Assembly (NCBI GenBank): GCA_934512135.1
Contig: CAKSWT010000018.1
Coordinates: forward strand, 1-57,471
DNA: 57,471 nucleotides
Source of the DNA: an uncultured Oscillospiraceae bacterium
GTDB lineage: Bacteria; Bacillota; Clostridia; Oscillospirales; Oscillospiraceae
Reading direction: 5' to 3'
The notes beneath the pieces are model-generated. The model was given only the letters and a program-made list of their open reading frames with translations. It had not been told where the DNA came from and searched no databases. Each line of letters begins with the position of its first letter. The first letter of the stretch is position 1. Below are positions 16,671-24,509 of this stretch, piece by piece. The position numbers and the translations under genes were made by a program.

Positions 16671-17015
16671 TTATTCAGTTATTGTTGACTCGGCAGGCGA
16701 GGGAGGAGCCTCCGCTTTCTCTGCTTCCTCCAACGCCTGCTCGATCAGGCCAATTACGAATTCCCGCTGGCTGAGCTTTGTGCCGCGCCGCTCCGATTCG
16801 ACGGCGAGGTAGGCTTTGATACGCTGGAAAAGTTCTTCTGAAATCTGGAATGCCAAGGTTCTGGTGTTTGCCATGTCTGCTCGTTCTCCTTCAAAATATT
16901 CGGTTAGTATCTTTGTGACGTATTCGTTCAGCGTCAGCTCTGCTTGCGCTTGCCCCTCCCGCACCTTGCAGTGCAGATCGAGGGGAATCTGCGCACATAA
17001 ATTTTTGGTTTCCAT
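16671..17015 (-). CDS. Tandem ribbon-helix-helix protein
   Basis: A 114-residue protein with two Arc/CopG-like segments: residues 1-42 (ETKNLCAQIPLDLHCKVREG ... TLNEYVTKILTEYFEG) and about 47-100 (RTLAFQISEELFQRIKAYLA ... KLSQREFVIGLIEQALEE). Each looks like a strand followed by two helices. Such fused RHH proteins could bind as a pseudo-dimer. ATG at 17015 chosen from the GGGGGCC site upstream. It is the first gene inside the element end, so a role as regulator of the pilus or transfer genes, or as a recombination-directionality accessory, is possible but unproven. Confidence 0.75.
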   Translation of the reverse strand: METKNLCAQIPLDLHCKVREGQAQAELTLNEYVTKILTEYFEGERADMANTRTLAFQISEELFQRIKAYLAVESERRGTKLSQREFVIGLIEQALEEAEKAEAPPSPAESTITE

Positions 17016-17365
17016 TTGTTTGGCCCCCTTTTCAACTGGCAAGCCAAGTATATTCGGAAGCTGAGAAAGAAGCTATTCAGCAATACCACAAAAAAATCCG
17101 ACCCAAACGAAGCAGAACCAACAAACTTTTGGAAACCGTCCGAAAAACAAAAAAACTGCCCGCGACATCGAAAAAATTCATGTCATAGGCAGTCAAAACA
17201 TACATATTTATGTAAAAACGCGAAACCTCAAGGGTTCGAGTCACAAATTGCTGTAAAAATTCGGAATAATATCTCCCTTTGCGTTATAGTTTGAAAAAGT
17301 ATTTCGACTTCTAATTATCTAACTTTTCGACATAAAAATAGGCCGATTTTTGAGATAAAAACAGA
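17016..17365. other. Gene-free element end
   Basis: About 350 bases, clearly more AT-rich than the surrounding genes, with no supported gene. It probably holds the promoter of the RHH gene and the element attachment site. A 12-base stretch at about 17232-17243 resembles a tRNA T-loop but does not fold as a tRNA arm. I could not identify a core repeat. Confidence 0.5.
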
Positions 17366-17391
17366 AAAACCGCCGATTTCTCGGCGGTTTT
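17366..17391 (-). terminator. tRNA-Val terminator
   Basis: Perfect 11-bp stem (AAAACCGCCGA / TCGGCGGTTTT) with a 4-nt loop and T-rich sequence on the minus strand, 30 bases after the tRNA 3' end. Confidence 0.9.
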
Positions 17392-17421
17392 GTTCGTGAC
17401 ATCTTTTTCATTCACGAAACA

Positions 17422-17497
17422 TGGTGGACGATAACGGACTCGAACCGCTGACCCTGCGCACGTCAAGCGCATGCTCTACCAGCTGAGCTAATCGTCC
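17422..17497 (-). tRNA. tRNA-Val (anticodon GAC)
   Basis: A 76-nt cloverleaf: acceptor GGACGAT/ATCGTCC, D arm GCTC...GAGC, anticodon stem TGCGC/GCGCA with loop TTGACGT (anticodon GAC), T loop TTCGAGT, discriminator A and encoded CCA. Its 3' end faces the conjugative element, so it is the possible insertion target. Confidence 0.97.
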
Positions 17498-17511
17498 AAA
17501 GGACGAGACTT

Positions 17512-17539
17512 ATTATATCATGGTTCCGGCAAATGTCAA
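17512..17539 (-). promoter_or_regulatory. tRNA-Val promoter
   Basis: Consensus sigma-A promoter on the minus strand: TTGACA (17534-17539), 16-bp spacer, TATAAT (17512-17517). It ends 14 bases before the tRNA 5' end. Confidence 0.9.
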
Positions 17540-17562
17540 GTGCTTTTTGCAAATTATTTAAG

Positions 17563-17591
17563 GCTCCGGCAGGAGATCCCCCTGCCGGAGC
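17563..17591 (-). terminator. Terminator of the phosphodiester glycosidase gene
   Basis: Perfect 11-bp stem (GCTCCGGCAGG / CCTGCCGGAGC), 7-nt loop, eight bases after the stop codon; AT-rich sequence follows on the minus strand. Confidence 0.8.
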
Positions 17592-17598
17592 GCAAACA

Positions 17599-19302
17599 TC
17601 AGGTTCCGCCGTAGACCCAGGCCGTGGGCAGGGTCCGCCCGTCCGGAAGGGCCTGATTGGAGCAGCGGATGATGGACTCGCCCTTGTAATACATCATGGC
17701 GCTGGTGCCGCCGTCCAGATTCAGGGCCTGGACACAGCCATACTCCAGCATCTTCTCTCCGATGTCCTCGACGCCGCAGCCCAGGCTGTCGGACAGTCTG
17801 CCCTCTACCACAACCATCATGGTCTCCAGCCGCTTGGTCTGTCCCAGAACCGCCCGGGGATTGGGGCTGTTCCAGTCGCTGCTGATGATCTCCCCGTCGA
17901 TGAGGACCGCCGGCTGGAACTCACAGGCGTCTCTGGTCCCCTCTCCCACCTGGGAGTCCGAGTCCACAATATACATTTTATTGTCGTCCCGCAGCTCCAG
18001 CCGCTTGGCCGTGCCGCTGAGCCGCTCGCCGTAGATTTCGCCGCTGCAAACCGCCAGTCCGGAGATCTCGCCGCCGTTGCCCTGGCCGTCCGGGTCGTAG
18101 AAGGCGCTTCCCGTGATGGCCAGAATGCCGTCGTGATAGTCGCAGATGTTGGCAACCGTCTGGCCGATGGTCCCCAGGGTATCCGCTGTGCAGAGCTTCA
18201 GTCGGCTGGTATCCTTGCAGATGGCCATAATGCCCCGGGACTCATTGGCCGACAGATACAGCCGGGCCAGCATAATCCCCTGGGAGGCGTTGATGGCCAG
18301 GACCTGATCTCCATAGATGGTCTGAATATCCGTCCCGTCATCCTCCAGGCCGCTTTCGTTGATGTCGATATTGGCCCAACCGTCCTCCAGCACCTCCGGG
18401 TGGTCCTGGACATACTGCTGCATGGAATCCCGGTCAATCTCCCAGAATATCTCAAAGAAGGTGTCCTCATCGGTCTGCACCGGGTCCAGATGCTCCGCCG
18501 GGTCGGACTGGGCCTCCGTCTGGGTCTCCTCCTGAGGAAGCTGGCTGGCGTCGATGGTTTCCGACTCAAAGGTGGGCAGCTGCTGCACCGTGACGTTTCC
18601 CCAGCCGCTCTCCTTTCCCAGCACCGCCGTATCCGACTCATACTGAGCACGCATTACGTCGTCGATCATATCGCTGGGGATCAGCGCCGTGGCCATCCAT
18701 TTGTGGCTAAAGGTGGACATGGCGGTTTGAATATACATCACCCGCATCTTCCGGACCACAGAGAAATTAGAGTAGACTCCCACCAAATACACCACGCTGA
18801 CGGCGGTGAGAAACACCAGAAGCCCATGGGCCACGGCACTGAGCACCGGGTGTCTGCGCCGTGGCTCCTCTTCCCAGAAATCCTCCTGGTCCGTCGCCTG
18901 GTCCAGCTCCTCCTCCAGCTCCTGGTCCTCCTGGGAGTAGTGATACCAATCCTCCGGAGAGGCCTCCGGCAGGGAGGCGTCAAAGGACCGATACTCCCGG
19001 TTGCCGTCGAAGGACCGATACTCCCCGGAATCCTGATAGGTGTCCAGGAGCACATCCTGGGGCAGCTCCTCCCCTGTCTCCCGGTCCGGGGTGTCCTCCG
19101 CCGGGTCCGCCGGGTCCTCCGTTTCCTGCGCTATCTCATGGTACGCATCCGGTTCCTCCGCAGGCGTCTCCTCAGACGCAAGGTCCTCCCGGCGGTGGTA
19201 CTCCTCCTGAGGCGGGAGAATGCTCTGGAGGATCTCCGAGATGTTCTCCTGCTTCTCCGGGCGATAGCCCCGGGGATGCTCCCACTGGTCGTCGATTCCC
19301 AT
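17599..19302 (-). CDS. Membrane-anchored phosphodiester glycosidase family protein
   Basis: The protein has 567 residues from the ATG at 19302 (chosen because the protein reads naturally from MGIDDQWEHPRGY and a GAGGAAT site precedes). Residues 1 to about 155 are highly acidic and probably disordered; one membrane helix (GLLVFLTAVSVVYLVGVYS) follows; the rest is extracellular. The C-terminal domain belongs to the NAGPA (phosphodiester glycosidase) family: ALNLDGGTSAMMYYKG is the signature, preceded by AVLGQTKRLETMMVVVEGR. The family hydrolyses sugar-1-phosphodiester bonds, so a cell-wall or exopolysaccharide substrate is likely. It is followed in the same direction by nothing else; a secreted protein gene lies upstream. 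Confidence 0.87.
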   Translation of the reverse strand: MGIDDQWEHPRGYRPEKQENISEILQSILPPQEEYHRREDLASEETPAEEPDAYHEIAQETEDPADPAEDTPDRETGEELPQDVLLDTYQDSGEYRSFDGNREYRSFDASLPEASPEDWYHYSQEDQELEEELDQATDQEDFWEEEPRRRHPVLSAVAHGLLVFLTAVSVVYLVGVYSNFSVVRKMRVMYIQTAMSTFSHKWMATALIPSDMIDDVMRAQYESDTAVLGKESGWGNVTVQQLPTFESETIDASQLPQEETQTEAQSDPAEHLDPVQTDEDTFFEIFWEIDRDSMQQYVQDHPEVLEDGWANIDINESGLEDDGTDIQTIYGDQVLAINASQGIMLARLYLSANESRGIMAICKDTSRLKLCTADTLGTIGQTVANICDYHDGILAITGSAFYDPDGQGNGGEISGLAVCSGEIYGERLSGTAKRLELRDDNKMYIVDSDSQVGEGTRDACEFQPAVLIDGEIISSDWNSPNPRAVLGQTKRLETMMVVVEGRLSDSLGCGVEDIGEKMLEYGCVQALNLDGGTSAMMYYKGESIIRCSNQALPDGRTLPTAWVYGGT

Positions 19303-19391
19303 AGGTATTCCTCGCTTTTTCAATAATAACTGAATCATTTTATCACACTTCTCAGAGAAAAGCAAGCCATGGCCTGCCCCCCGGGGGCCGC

Positions 19392-19418
19392 AAAAAACGG
19401 GAGCAGCCGCTCCCGTTT
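19392..19418 (-). terminator. Terminator of the secreted-protein gene
   Basis: Stem AAACGGGAGC / GCTCCCGTTT with loop AGCC, followed on the minus strand by TTTTTTG, seven bases after the stop codon. Confidence 0.88.
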
Positions 19419-19424
19419 CAGCAA

Positions 19425-20342
19425 TCACCCGATAAGCGCCAGGGCCTCGTCGGTGTAGCCCACCGCTCGGAGGTAATCTCCGCCCAGACTCCGGTCTACA
19501 ATCAGGGTCCCCTCCACGTCGGTGGAATAGGGGGCGTAGCCGGAGGTCCCAGGCTGAGTGATGCCCACCGCATGGGCAAACTGGGCGTAGTTATCGTTTA
19601 CACCGGCCCCTGCGTGGCCCACCAGCAGGCAGCCCACGGAATTGGCCCAGCCCTCCCTATCGGTGGAGGTCTCCTCGGAGTTCCGGCGGTGGACCTGGAT
19701 GCTCTCCTGATTGGAGACGGTCTCATAGAACTCCGTGGTGCTGGCAAACCGCACCACCTGGTCCTCCCGAACTCGAAGGGCCCCGTAGATGCCGTTGTGA
19801 TTCACCGTGTCAAAGGCATAAATCCCGGACTTCAGCGTGGGCACGTCCATGCCGTCATTTTTCCAGGGCACAAAGGGACTGTCGGGAATGGTGGAGCAGG
19901 CGGTAGACACATAGACAATGGCCCCCTCCCGGACCACCACACACATGGCATCCAGGCGCTCCGCCGGGTCTGAGGACTCCCCTGCCCCCTCAAAGAGAAA
20001 CACCAGGGTCCCGTTCCGCTGGTCCTCCGTCAGGGTGGCGGCATATTTGGAATTGATGAGGTGAAGGGCCTTGGCCGAGGCGGACCCCGCCTCCAGGCCG
20101 TAGTTCTCCATGGCGGCCTTGATCTCTCCCCCGGACACCAGGGCATAGGTCACCGCCTCGTCTGTGGGCTGAAACTGGGGCGCCGTACTGGCCGCAGCAA
20201 TCACCTCGGCGGCCTTCTGGGTGGTCCCCTGGAAGGTGATGCCCCAGGAGCCGCTCTGGGTCTGGGCGGTCTCTCCGGCGTAGACGGCGGTGGAAATCAT
20301 CATCAGAAAACAAAGAATCAGTGCTGGGATGCGCAGTTTCAT
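19425..20342 (-). CDS. Secreted protein with a His...Ser-x-Gly-Cys motif, function uncertain
   Basis: A 305-residue exported protein with a signal peptide ending in VYAGE (about residue 22). The N-terminal half is a helical domain of unknown type. The C-terminal half has the order GIYAFDTVNHNGIYGALRV, IQVHRRN, then ANSVGCLLVGHAG; the spaced His and Ser-x-Gly-Cys recall the catalytic pattern of L,D-transpeptidases and DUF5675-type proteins, but the match is short and I would not assign peptidoglycan activity. ATG at 20342 has AAAGGAGCT upstream. It is transcribed ahead of the glycosidase gene but separated by a terminator. Confidence 0.7.
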   Translation of the reverse strand: MKLRIPALILCFLMMISTAVYAGETAQTQSGSWGITFQGTTQKAAEVIAAASTAPQFQPTDEAVTYALVSGGEIKAAMENYGLEAGSASAKALHLINSKYAATLTEDQRNGTLVFLFEGAGESSDPAERLDAMCVVVREGAIVYVSTACSTIPDSPFVPWKNDGMDVPTLKSGIYAFDTVNHNGIYGALRVREDQVVRFASTTEFYETVSNQESIQVHRRNSEETSTDREGWANSVGCLLVGHAGAGVNDNYAQFAHAVGITQPGTSGYAPYSTDVEGTLIVDRSLGGDYLRAVGYTDEALALIG

Positions 20343-20656
20343 GGAAAGCTCCTTTAATATAGTATACCGGGCAAAAACCCGTGTCGGTTGCCTCAGTAGA
20401 CATAATTATAGCGAATCATCTCGATTCCTGCAAGAGGAAATTGATTTTTTCAGGAATTTCAGCGGTTTTTTGCACATTTTTAGCAAACATCCCTACATTT
20501 CAAACATTCCTCCTTGTCGGTATGTCATATTTTGACCATATAGCACAAAATGCACATATTGAAATTCATTTCAGACATTGACAAAATCGATACCAAACCG
20601 CATAATTTGTATGTCAAATCTTCAGTTTTGACGGAATTTGAAAAGGAGGAGTTATC
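20343..20656 (+). promoter_or_regulatory. Divergent intergenic region with TRAP operon promoter
   Basis: The 314-base, AT-rich region separates the secreted-protein gene from the TRAP operon. A strong promoter for the latter is at 20578-20606 (TTGACA, 17-bp spacer, CATAAT). Downstream, TGTCAAA at 20613-20619 and TTTTGACG at 20626-20633 form an imperfect inverted repeat in the leader, a possible operator. No transporter-specific regulator gene is adjacent. Confidence 0.7.
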
Positions 20657-21190
20657 TTGTCCAAAAAAAGCCCAACGCTTTACGACAAGGTAGACAATGT
20701 GATTGTAAAGATTCTGAAATACGTCTCCTACATCTCCGGCGTCTGCCTGATCGCAATTATGTTCGTGGCCTTCTTCAACGTGCTGGGCGAAAAGATCTTC
20801 CACAAGGGCATTCCCGCCTCCACGGAGATCATTCAGTACCTTCACATTCCCGTGGTGTTCCTGGCGTGCAGCTTTGTCACCCTGGATACCGGCCACACCA
20901 AGATCGATCTGCTGTCCCGTCACTTCCCCCATTGGCTCCAGATGCTGTTTACCACGGTGGGTAATCTCATCGCCGTATTCATCACCAGCTTTGTGGGATA
21001 TCGTGGCCTGGTCCAGATGCAGAAGTTCTATTCCACCCACGCAAAGTCCTCTACCACCGGGTTTGGCTTTGCCAAGTGGCCCTTTGCGCTGATTTTCGCC
21101 ATCGGCTTCTTCCTGCTGGCGGTGAGCTTCCTGTGGGCCACTGTTCGGCTCTATGTGAAGAAGGAAGAAACCAAGGAGGGTGAGGAATAA
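20657..21190 (+). CDS. dctQ: TRAP transporter small permease (DctQ-like)
   Basis: A 177-residue membrane protein with four predicted membrane segments (around residues 20-40, 55-75, 93-113, 135-158), the standard DctQ layout. It bridges the large permease and helps in Na+-coupled import of a carboxylate-containing solute. The start is a TTG with AAAGGAGGAG eight bases upstream. Its TAA overlaps the ATG of the large permease gene by one base. Confidence 0.92.
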   Translation: MSKKSPTLYDKVDNVIVKILKYVSYISGVCLIAIMFVAFFNVLGEKIFHKGIPASTEIIQYLHIPVVFLACSFVTLDTGHTKIDLLSRHFPHWLQMLFTTVGNLIAVFITSFVGYRGLVQMQKFYSTHAKSSTTGFGFAKWPFALIFAIGFFLLAVSFLWATVRLYVKKEETKEGEE

Positions 21191-22518
21191 TGGATTACGC
21201 TTCGATTGTGGGTCTTGTGACCTTCGCCGTGATGATGGTTATGATCTTCGCCGGCGTGCCCGTCTTTGTGTCCATGATGGCCTCTGCCTTCGGCGGCTTT
21301 ATCGCCCTGTATCACGGCAATCTCACCATGATGCTCACAAAGTTTACCACCGCCCCCTTTGAGCTGGGCGCCAACTACAACTACGCCGTGCTCCCCATGT
21401 TTATGCTGGTGGGCGCCTTAGCCGGAGAAACCGGCATAGCAGGCGGCGCCTTTGCGGCCATGAAGGCCTGGCTGGGCCGGGTCAAGGGCGGACAGCTCTT
21501 CACCGTGGTGGCCGCCAACGCCGTGTTTGGCGCCTGCTCCGGCTCCTCTGTGGCCGGCAACATCGTCTTCGGCAAGCTGGCCATGCCTGAGCTGGAGGCC
21601 TCCGGCTATGACCGGAACTACTCCATGGGCTGCATCGCCGCCTCCGGCGCGCTGAGCACCCTGATTCCCCCCTCCATGGCCATTATCATGTACTGCCTGA
21701 TCTCCCCCATCACCATGAGCGTGGGAACCGCGCTGATGGGCGGTGTGATCCCCGGCCTGCTCACTGCGGTGCTGCTGTGCGTCACCGTCCGGGTCATTGG
21801 CCGGGTTAAGCCCGGCTCCATTCCCCCGGCCTCCGGTGAGAAGATCCCCATGAAGGAGAAGCTCAAGAGCCTGCGGCTTCTGATTCCCATTCTCTGCCTG
21901 TTTGGCATTATCATCGGCGGTACCTTCGCCGGTCTGTTCACCGCCACGGTGGGTGGCGCCATCGGCGCTGTGGCCGTGTGCATCTACGCCATTGTCAAGC
22001 GCCTGTCCATTAAGCAGATCGCCCACAGCATCTGGGAGTCTGCCACCATGGAGGCCGGCATCTTCCCCATTATTGTGGCCGGTCAGCTCTTTGGCTCCTT
22101 TATCGCCGCCACCAAGCTGGCGGACACCCTGGCCAACATGATCGCATCGGTCCACGCCCCGGCCTTCTTCATCTTTATGCTGGTGGTGCTGCTGTATGTG
22201 TTCTGCGGCTGCGTCATGGACATTGTCTCCATTATCATCATCACCGTTCCCGTGGTGTTCCCGGTGCTCACCGCCGTGGGCTACAGCCCCTATGTGCTGG
22301 TTATCTGCCTGTGCTTTATGTGTGAGATCGCCGGTCTGACCCCCCCCATCGGCATGAACGTCTTTGCCACCGCCAACGCCCTCCGGGTCAATCCCTCGGA
22401 GATCTTCAAGGGTGTGGTGCCATACTTCATCTGCGAGCTGGCTGTGGTGATTATCATTGCCCTGTTCCCGGACATCGTTCTGTTCCTGCCGAAGCTGCTG
22501 GGCGCTCCGGGTATGTAG
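21190..22518 (+). CDS. dctM: TRAP transporter large permease (DctM-like)
   Basis: A 442-residue, very hydrophobic protein with about 12 membrane segments and family motifs GACSGSSVAGNIVFGKLAMP-like near residue 117, ALSTLIPPSMAIIMY and EIAGLTPPIGMNVF, which line the elevator core. It is the Na+-driven channel of the TRAP system. Full length. It is followed 51 bases later by the binding protein gene. Confidence 0.95.
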   Translation: MDYASIVGLVTFAVMMVMIFAGVPVFVSMMASAFGGFIALYHGNLTMMLTKFTTAPFELGANYNYAVLPMFMLVGALAGETGIAGGAFAAMKAWLGRVKGGQLFTVVAANAVFGACSGSSVAGNIVFGKLAMPELEASGYDRNYSMGCIAASGALSTLIPPSMAIIMYCLISPITMSVGTALMGGVIPGLLTAVLLCVTVRVIGRVKPGSIPPASGEKIPMKEKLKSLRLLIPILCLFGIIIGGTFAGLFTATVGGAIGAVAVCIYAIVKRLSIKQIAHSIWESATMEAGIFPIIVAGQLFGSFIAATKLADTLANMIASVHAPAFFIFMLVVLLYVFCGCVMDIVSIIIITVPVVFPVLTAVGYSPYVLVICLCFMCEIAGLTPPIGMNVFATANALRVNPSEIFKGVVPYFICELAVVIIIALFPDIVLFLPKLLGAPGM

Positions 22519-22569
22519 GTTGTTCCGTGCTCCGGCACGTCAACATAAAAATCTTTGAGGAGGATACAA

Positions 22570-23766
22570 ATGAAACTCAAGAAAATCCTTGCTGCTCTGC
22601 TGGCCATTTCCATGGTCGCGGGCATGACCGCCTGCGGCGGCGACGCCGCCTCTTCCGCGGCTGCGTCTTCCGCTGCCGCACCTGCCGAGAGTGCTGCTGC
22701 CACCGAGGCCGCTCCTGCGGCCCCCGAGGCTCCCGCCTCTGCCGCTGAGGCCGCCGCTTCCACCCAGGAGGCTGCGCCCAAGGCCGACTCCATCACCTGT
22801 GATCCCCTGACCATCGAGTTCTCCACCATATACAACGAGACCGAGACCGGCGGCCAGATCATCAAGCACTTTGAGGAGTACCTGAACAACCTCACCGGCG
22901 GCGCCATCACCATGAACATCTTCTGGGGTGGCACCCTGTTCACCGATCCCGAGGCTCTGGACGGCGTCAACTCCGGCGCGGTGAACATGACCGCTCTGGG
23001 CCATATGCCTCACCTGGCTACCCTGAACTACCTGGCCTTCCCCGGCTTCGCCCCCGGCGGCACCAAGGCTGCTCTGGACTACTTCGACACCCTGATGTTC
23101 AAGGATCCCGAGACCTCCGCCCTCATTCAGCAGGAGGCTGCCGACAACGGCATCATCTATCTCAACGTCCTGGCAGGCGGCGCCAACGCCTTCTGCACCA
23201 CCTATGAGTTCACCGATCTGGACTCCATGATCGCCGGCTCCAAGTCCTTCGGCAACATGGACGCCGCCATCTTCGAGGCTCTGGGCTTCCAGGTCACCTC
23301 CGTTGGCCCTGGCGACTGCTATGACGCCCTGCAGCGTGGTCTCATCGACTCCACCCAGATGGGCCTGGCTCCCATGGTGTCCATGGGCTGGGAAGAGGTT
23401 GCCAGCTACTGGGCACTGGACGGCACCTACACCGCCGGCAACATGTTCACCGCCAACCTGGAGTGGTGGAACGGCCTCACCGACGCCCAGCGTCAGGCCA
23501 TTTCTCAGGCTTGCGACGAGGTGGAGGAGTACTCCGCCGGCATCTATGACGACTCCATCGCCACCGACTGCGCCACCATCGAGGAGAAGACCGGCAACAA
23601 GATGGTTCAGTTCTCCGACGAAGACATCGCTCGCGTCTGGGCCGCTACCTTCGACGCCAAGGCTGCTTCCGCTATGGATACTGCCAAGGCCAACGGCAAG
23701 GAAGAGGGCATGACCAAGATTCTGGAGAAGGCCGCTGAGATCACCGGCTACACCTGGAATCACTAA
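22570..23766 (+). CDS. dctP: TRAP transporter substrate-binding lipoprotein (DctP-like)
   Basis: A 398-residue lipoprotein with lipobox MTAC at about residue 18-21 and a long Ala/Ser/Glu linker to residue 70, then a DctP fold. Family features include ETGGQIIKHFEEYLNNLTGGAI near the N-terminus and DALQRGLIDSTQMGLAPMV near residue 250. The conserved carboxylate-binding Arg of characterised DctP proteins is not obvious, so the ligand may not be a simple dicarboxylate. ATG at 22570 has GAGGAGGAT upstream. Strongly biased codons suggest high expression. Confidence 0.92.
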   Translation: MKLKKILAALLAISMVAGMTACGGDAASSAAASSAAAPAESAAATEAAPAAPEAPASAAEAAASTQEAAPKADSITCDPLTIEFSTIYNETETGGQIIKHFEEYLNNLTGGAITMNIFWGGTLFTDPEALDGVNSGAVNMTALGHMPHLATLNYLAFPGFAPGGTKAALDYFDTLMFKDPETSALIQQEAADNGIIYLNVLAGGANAFCTTYEFTDLDSMIAGSKSFGNMDAAIFEALGFQVTSVGPGDCYDALQRGLIDSTQMGLAPMVSMGWEEVASYWALDGTYTAGNMFTANLEWWNGLTDAQRQAISQACDEVEEYSAGIYDDSIATDCATIEEKTGNKMVQFSDEDIARVWAATFDAKAASAMDTAKANGKEEGMTKILEKAAEITGYTWNH

Positions 23767-23792
23767 TTCCAACCCCCGGCTTCGGGGGCGAT

Positions 23793-23832
23793 AAAAAGAT
23801 CCCCTGCCGCACCTGCGGCAGGGGATCTTTTT
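23793..23832 (+). terminator. TRAP operon terminator
   Basis: Perfect 19-bp stem (AAAAAGATCCCCTGCCGCA and its complement) with a 2-nt loop and T5. It lies 27 bases after dctP and may also stop transcription from the convergent feo operon. A smaller C5G/CG5 hairpin precedes it at 23773-23788. Confidence 0.93.
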
Positions 23833-23856
23833 CTGCGGGAAAGGCTTTCCCCTTTC

Positions 23857-24222
23857 TTATTGCAGCTTTTCGCAGACCGACTCCAGCTCTCCCAGCGGGA
23901 CCTCCGCCAGAAGATTTAAGGTGAAGGCCTCCCGGTTTACCTCCGGGGGCAACAGGCGGCAATAAAAGGCCCCGATCACCCGGTAATAGTCCCGGTATTG
24001 GGCCGCCAGGGCCTGGCCCCCGGGAGACAGCTCCCAGGCGCCTCCCTCCCGCCGAAGCAGCAGCTCCATGGTCTGGAGATATTCCAGGGCCCGGAGGGCG
24101 CTGGGCCGGGACACGGCCAGATACTTGGACACGTCCACACAGCGTACCCGGCCCTTTTGGCTCAGCTGGGCCACGGTGAGGAGATATTTGAGATTGGAGG
24201 CCGTCAGGCTTTGGTTGGTCAT
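23857..24222 (-). CDS. DtxR-like iron-dependent regulator, short form
   Basis: A 121-residue winged-helix protein. The first 65 residues follow the DtxR/MntR pattern (LTASNLKYLLTVAQLSQ ... VRCVDVSKYLAVSRPSALRALEYLQTMELL). It is shorter than classical DtxR (about 140-225 residues) and the metal-binding and SH3-like domains are mostly missing, although the C-terminus retains Glu and Cys residues. Last gene of the feo operon; ATG at 24222 has GGGGGAG upstream. Together with DtxR-type boxes in the operon it is the probable local regulator. Confidence 0.78.
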   Translation of the reverse strand: MTNQSLTASNLKYLLTVAQLSQKGRVRCVDVSKYLAVSRPSALRALEYLQTMELLLRREGGAWELSPGGQALAAQYRDYYRVIGAFYCRLLPPEVNREAFTLNLLAEVPLGELESVCEKLQ

Positions 24223-24313
24223 GGGTGCTCCCCCTTCCAGCAAGGCGGAATATCCGCCGAAATCAACCGGGAGACGTTGCGTCTCCCGGTTTTCGCATCT
24301 CCCGGTTCTTCGG

Positions 24314-24487
24314 TCAGTGCTTGGGATGGCAGCTTCCGCTCATGGCGCAGCCGCCGCAGCTTCCTCCGCAGGAGGACTTGCCCTTTCGCTTATCCCGGAC
24401 CATACTGCGGATAATCAGGCCGATGATCCCAGCCAGGACCATCACCACAAGGATGGTGGAAAGATTGGCGGTAAGCCATGCGATCAT
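24314..24487 (-). CDS. FeoB-associated Cys-rich membrane protein
   Basis: A 57-residue protein with one N-terminal membrane helix (AWLTANLSTILVVMVLAGIIG) and a basic, Cys-rich tail (SSCGGSCGGCAMSGSCHPKH). This is the FeoB-associated Cys-rich membrane protein family, functionally analogous to FeoC-like accessories. ATG has GGAGGAG upstream and follows feoB by 22 bases. Confidence 0.9.
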   Translation of the reverse strand: MIAWLTANLSTILVVMVLAGIIGLIIRSMVRDKRKGKSSCGGSCGGCAMSGSCHPKH

Positions 24488-24509
24488 AGAAACTCCTCCT
24501 TTGGAACGC

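Larger units (their letters stand above)
1..17421 (-). mobile_element. Integrative conjugative element, one end (partial)
   Basis: All genes from the left edge to about 17.0 kb run on the minus strand and belong to conjugative-element families: relaxase, MobC, RepA_N initiator, ParB-like and ParM-like partition proteins, DUF4314, DUF6809, orphan DNA methyltransferases and a sortase-pilin cassette. The block stops just before a tRNA-Val gene whose 3' end faces it, a common insertion target. Integrase, coupling protein and secretion genes are not present, so the element continues beyond position 1. The exact right boundary is not visible: the tRNA terminator sits between the tRNA and the element, and I found no convincing attachment repeat. 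The gene set resembles Tn1549-like ICEs of Clostridia. Confidence 0.85.

Noticed and set aside
17225..17250. T-loop-like GGTTCGAGTC stretch as a tRNA remnant or attachment core
   Set aside because: Flanking bases do not form a T stem, and the orientation is opposite to the adjacent tRNA-Val; a 10-base match is too short.
21418..22155. Minus-strand frame inside dctM
   Set aside because: Highly repetitive Gly/Asp/His composition typical of antisense of a hydrophobic GC-rich gene.
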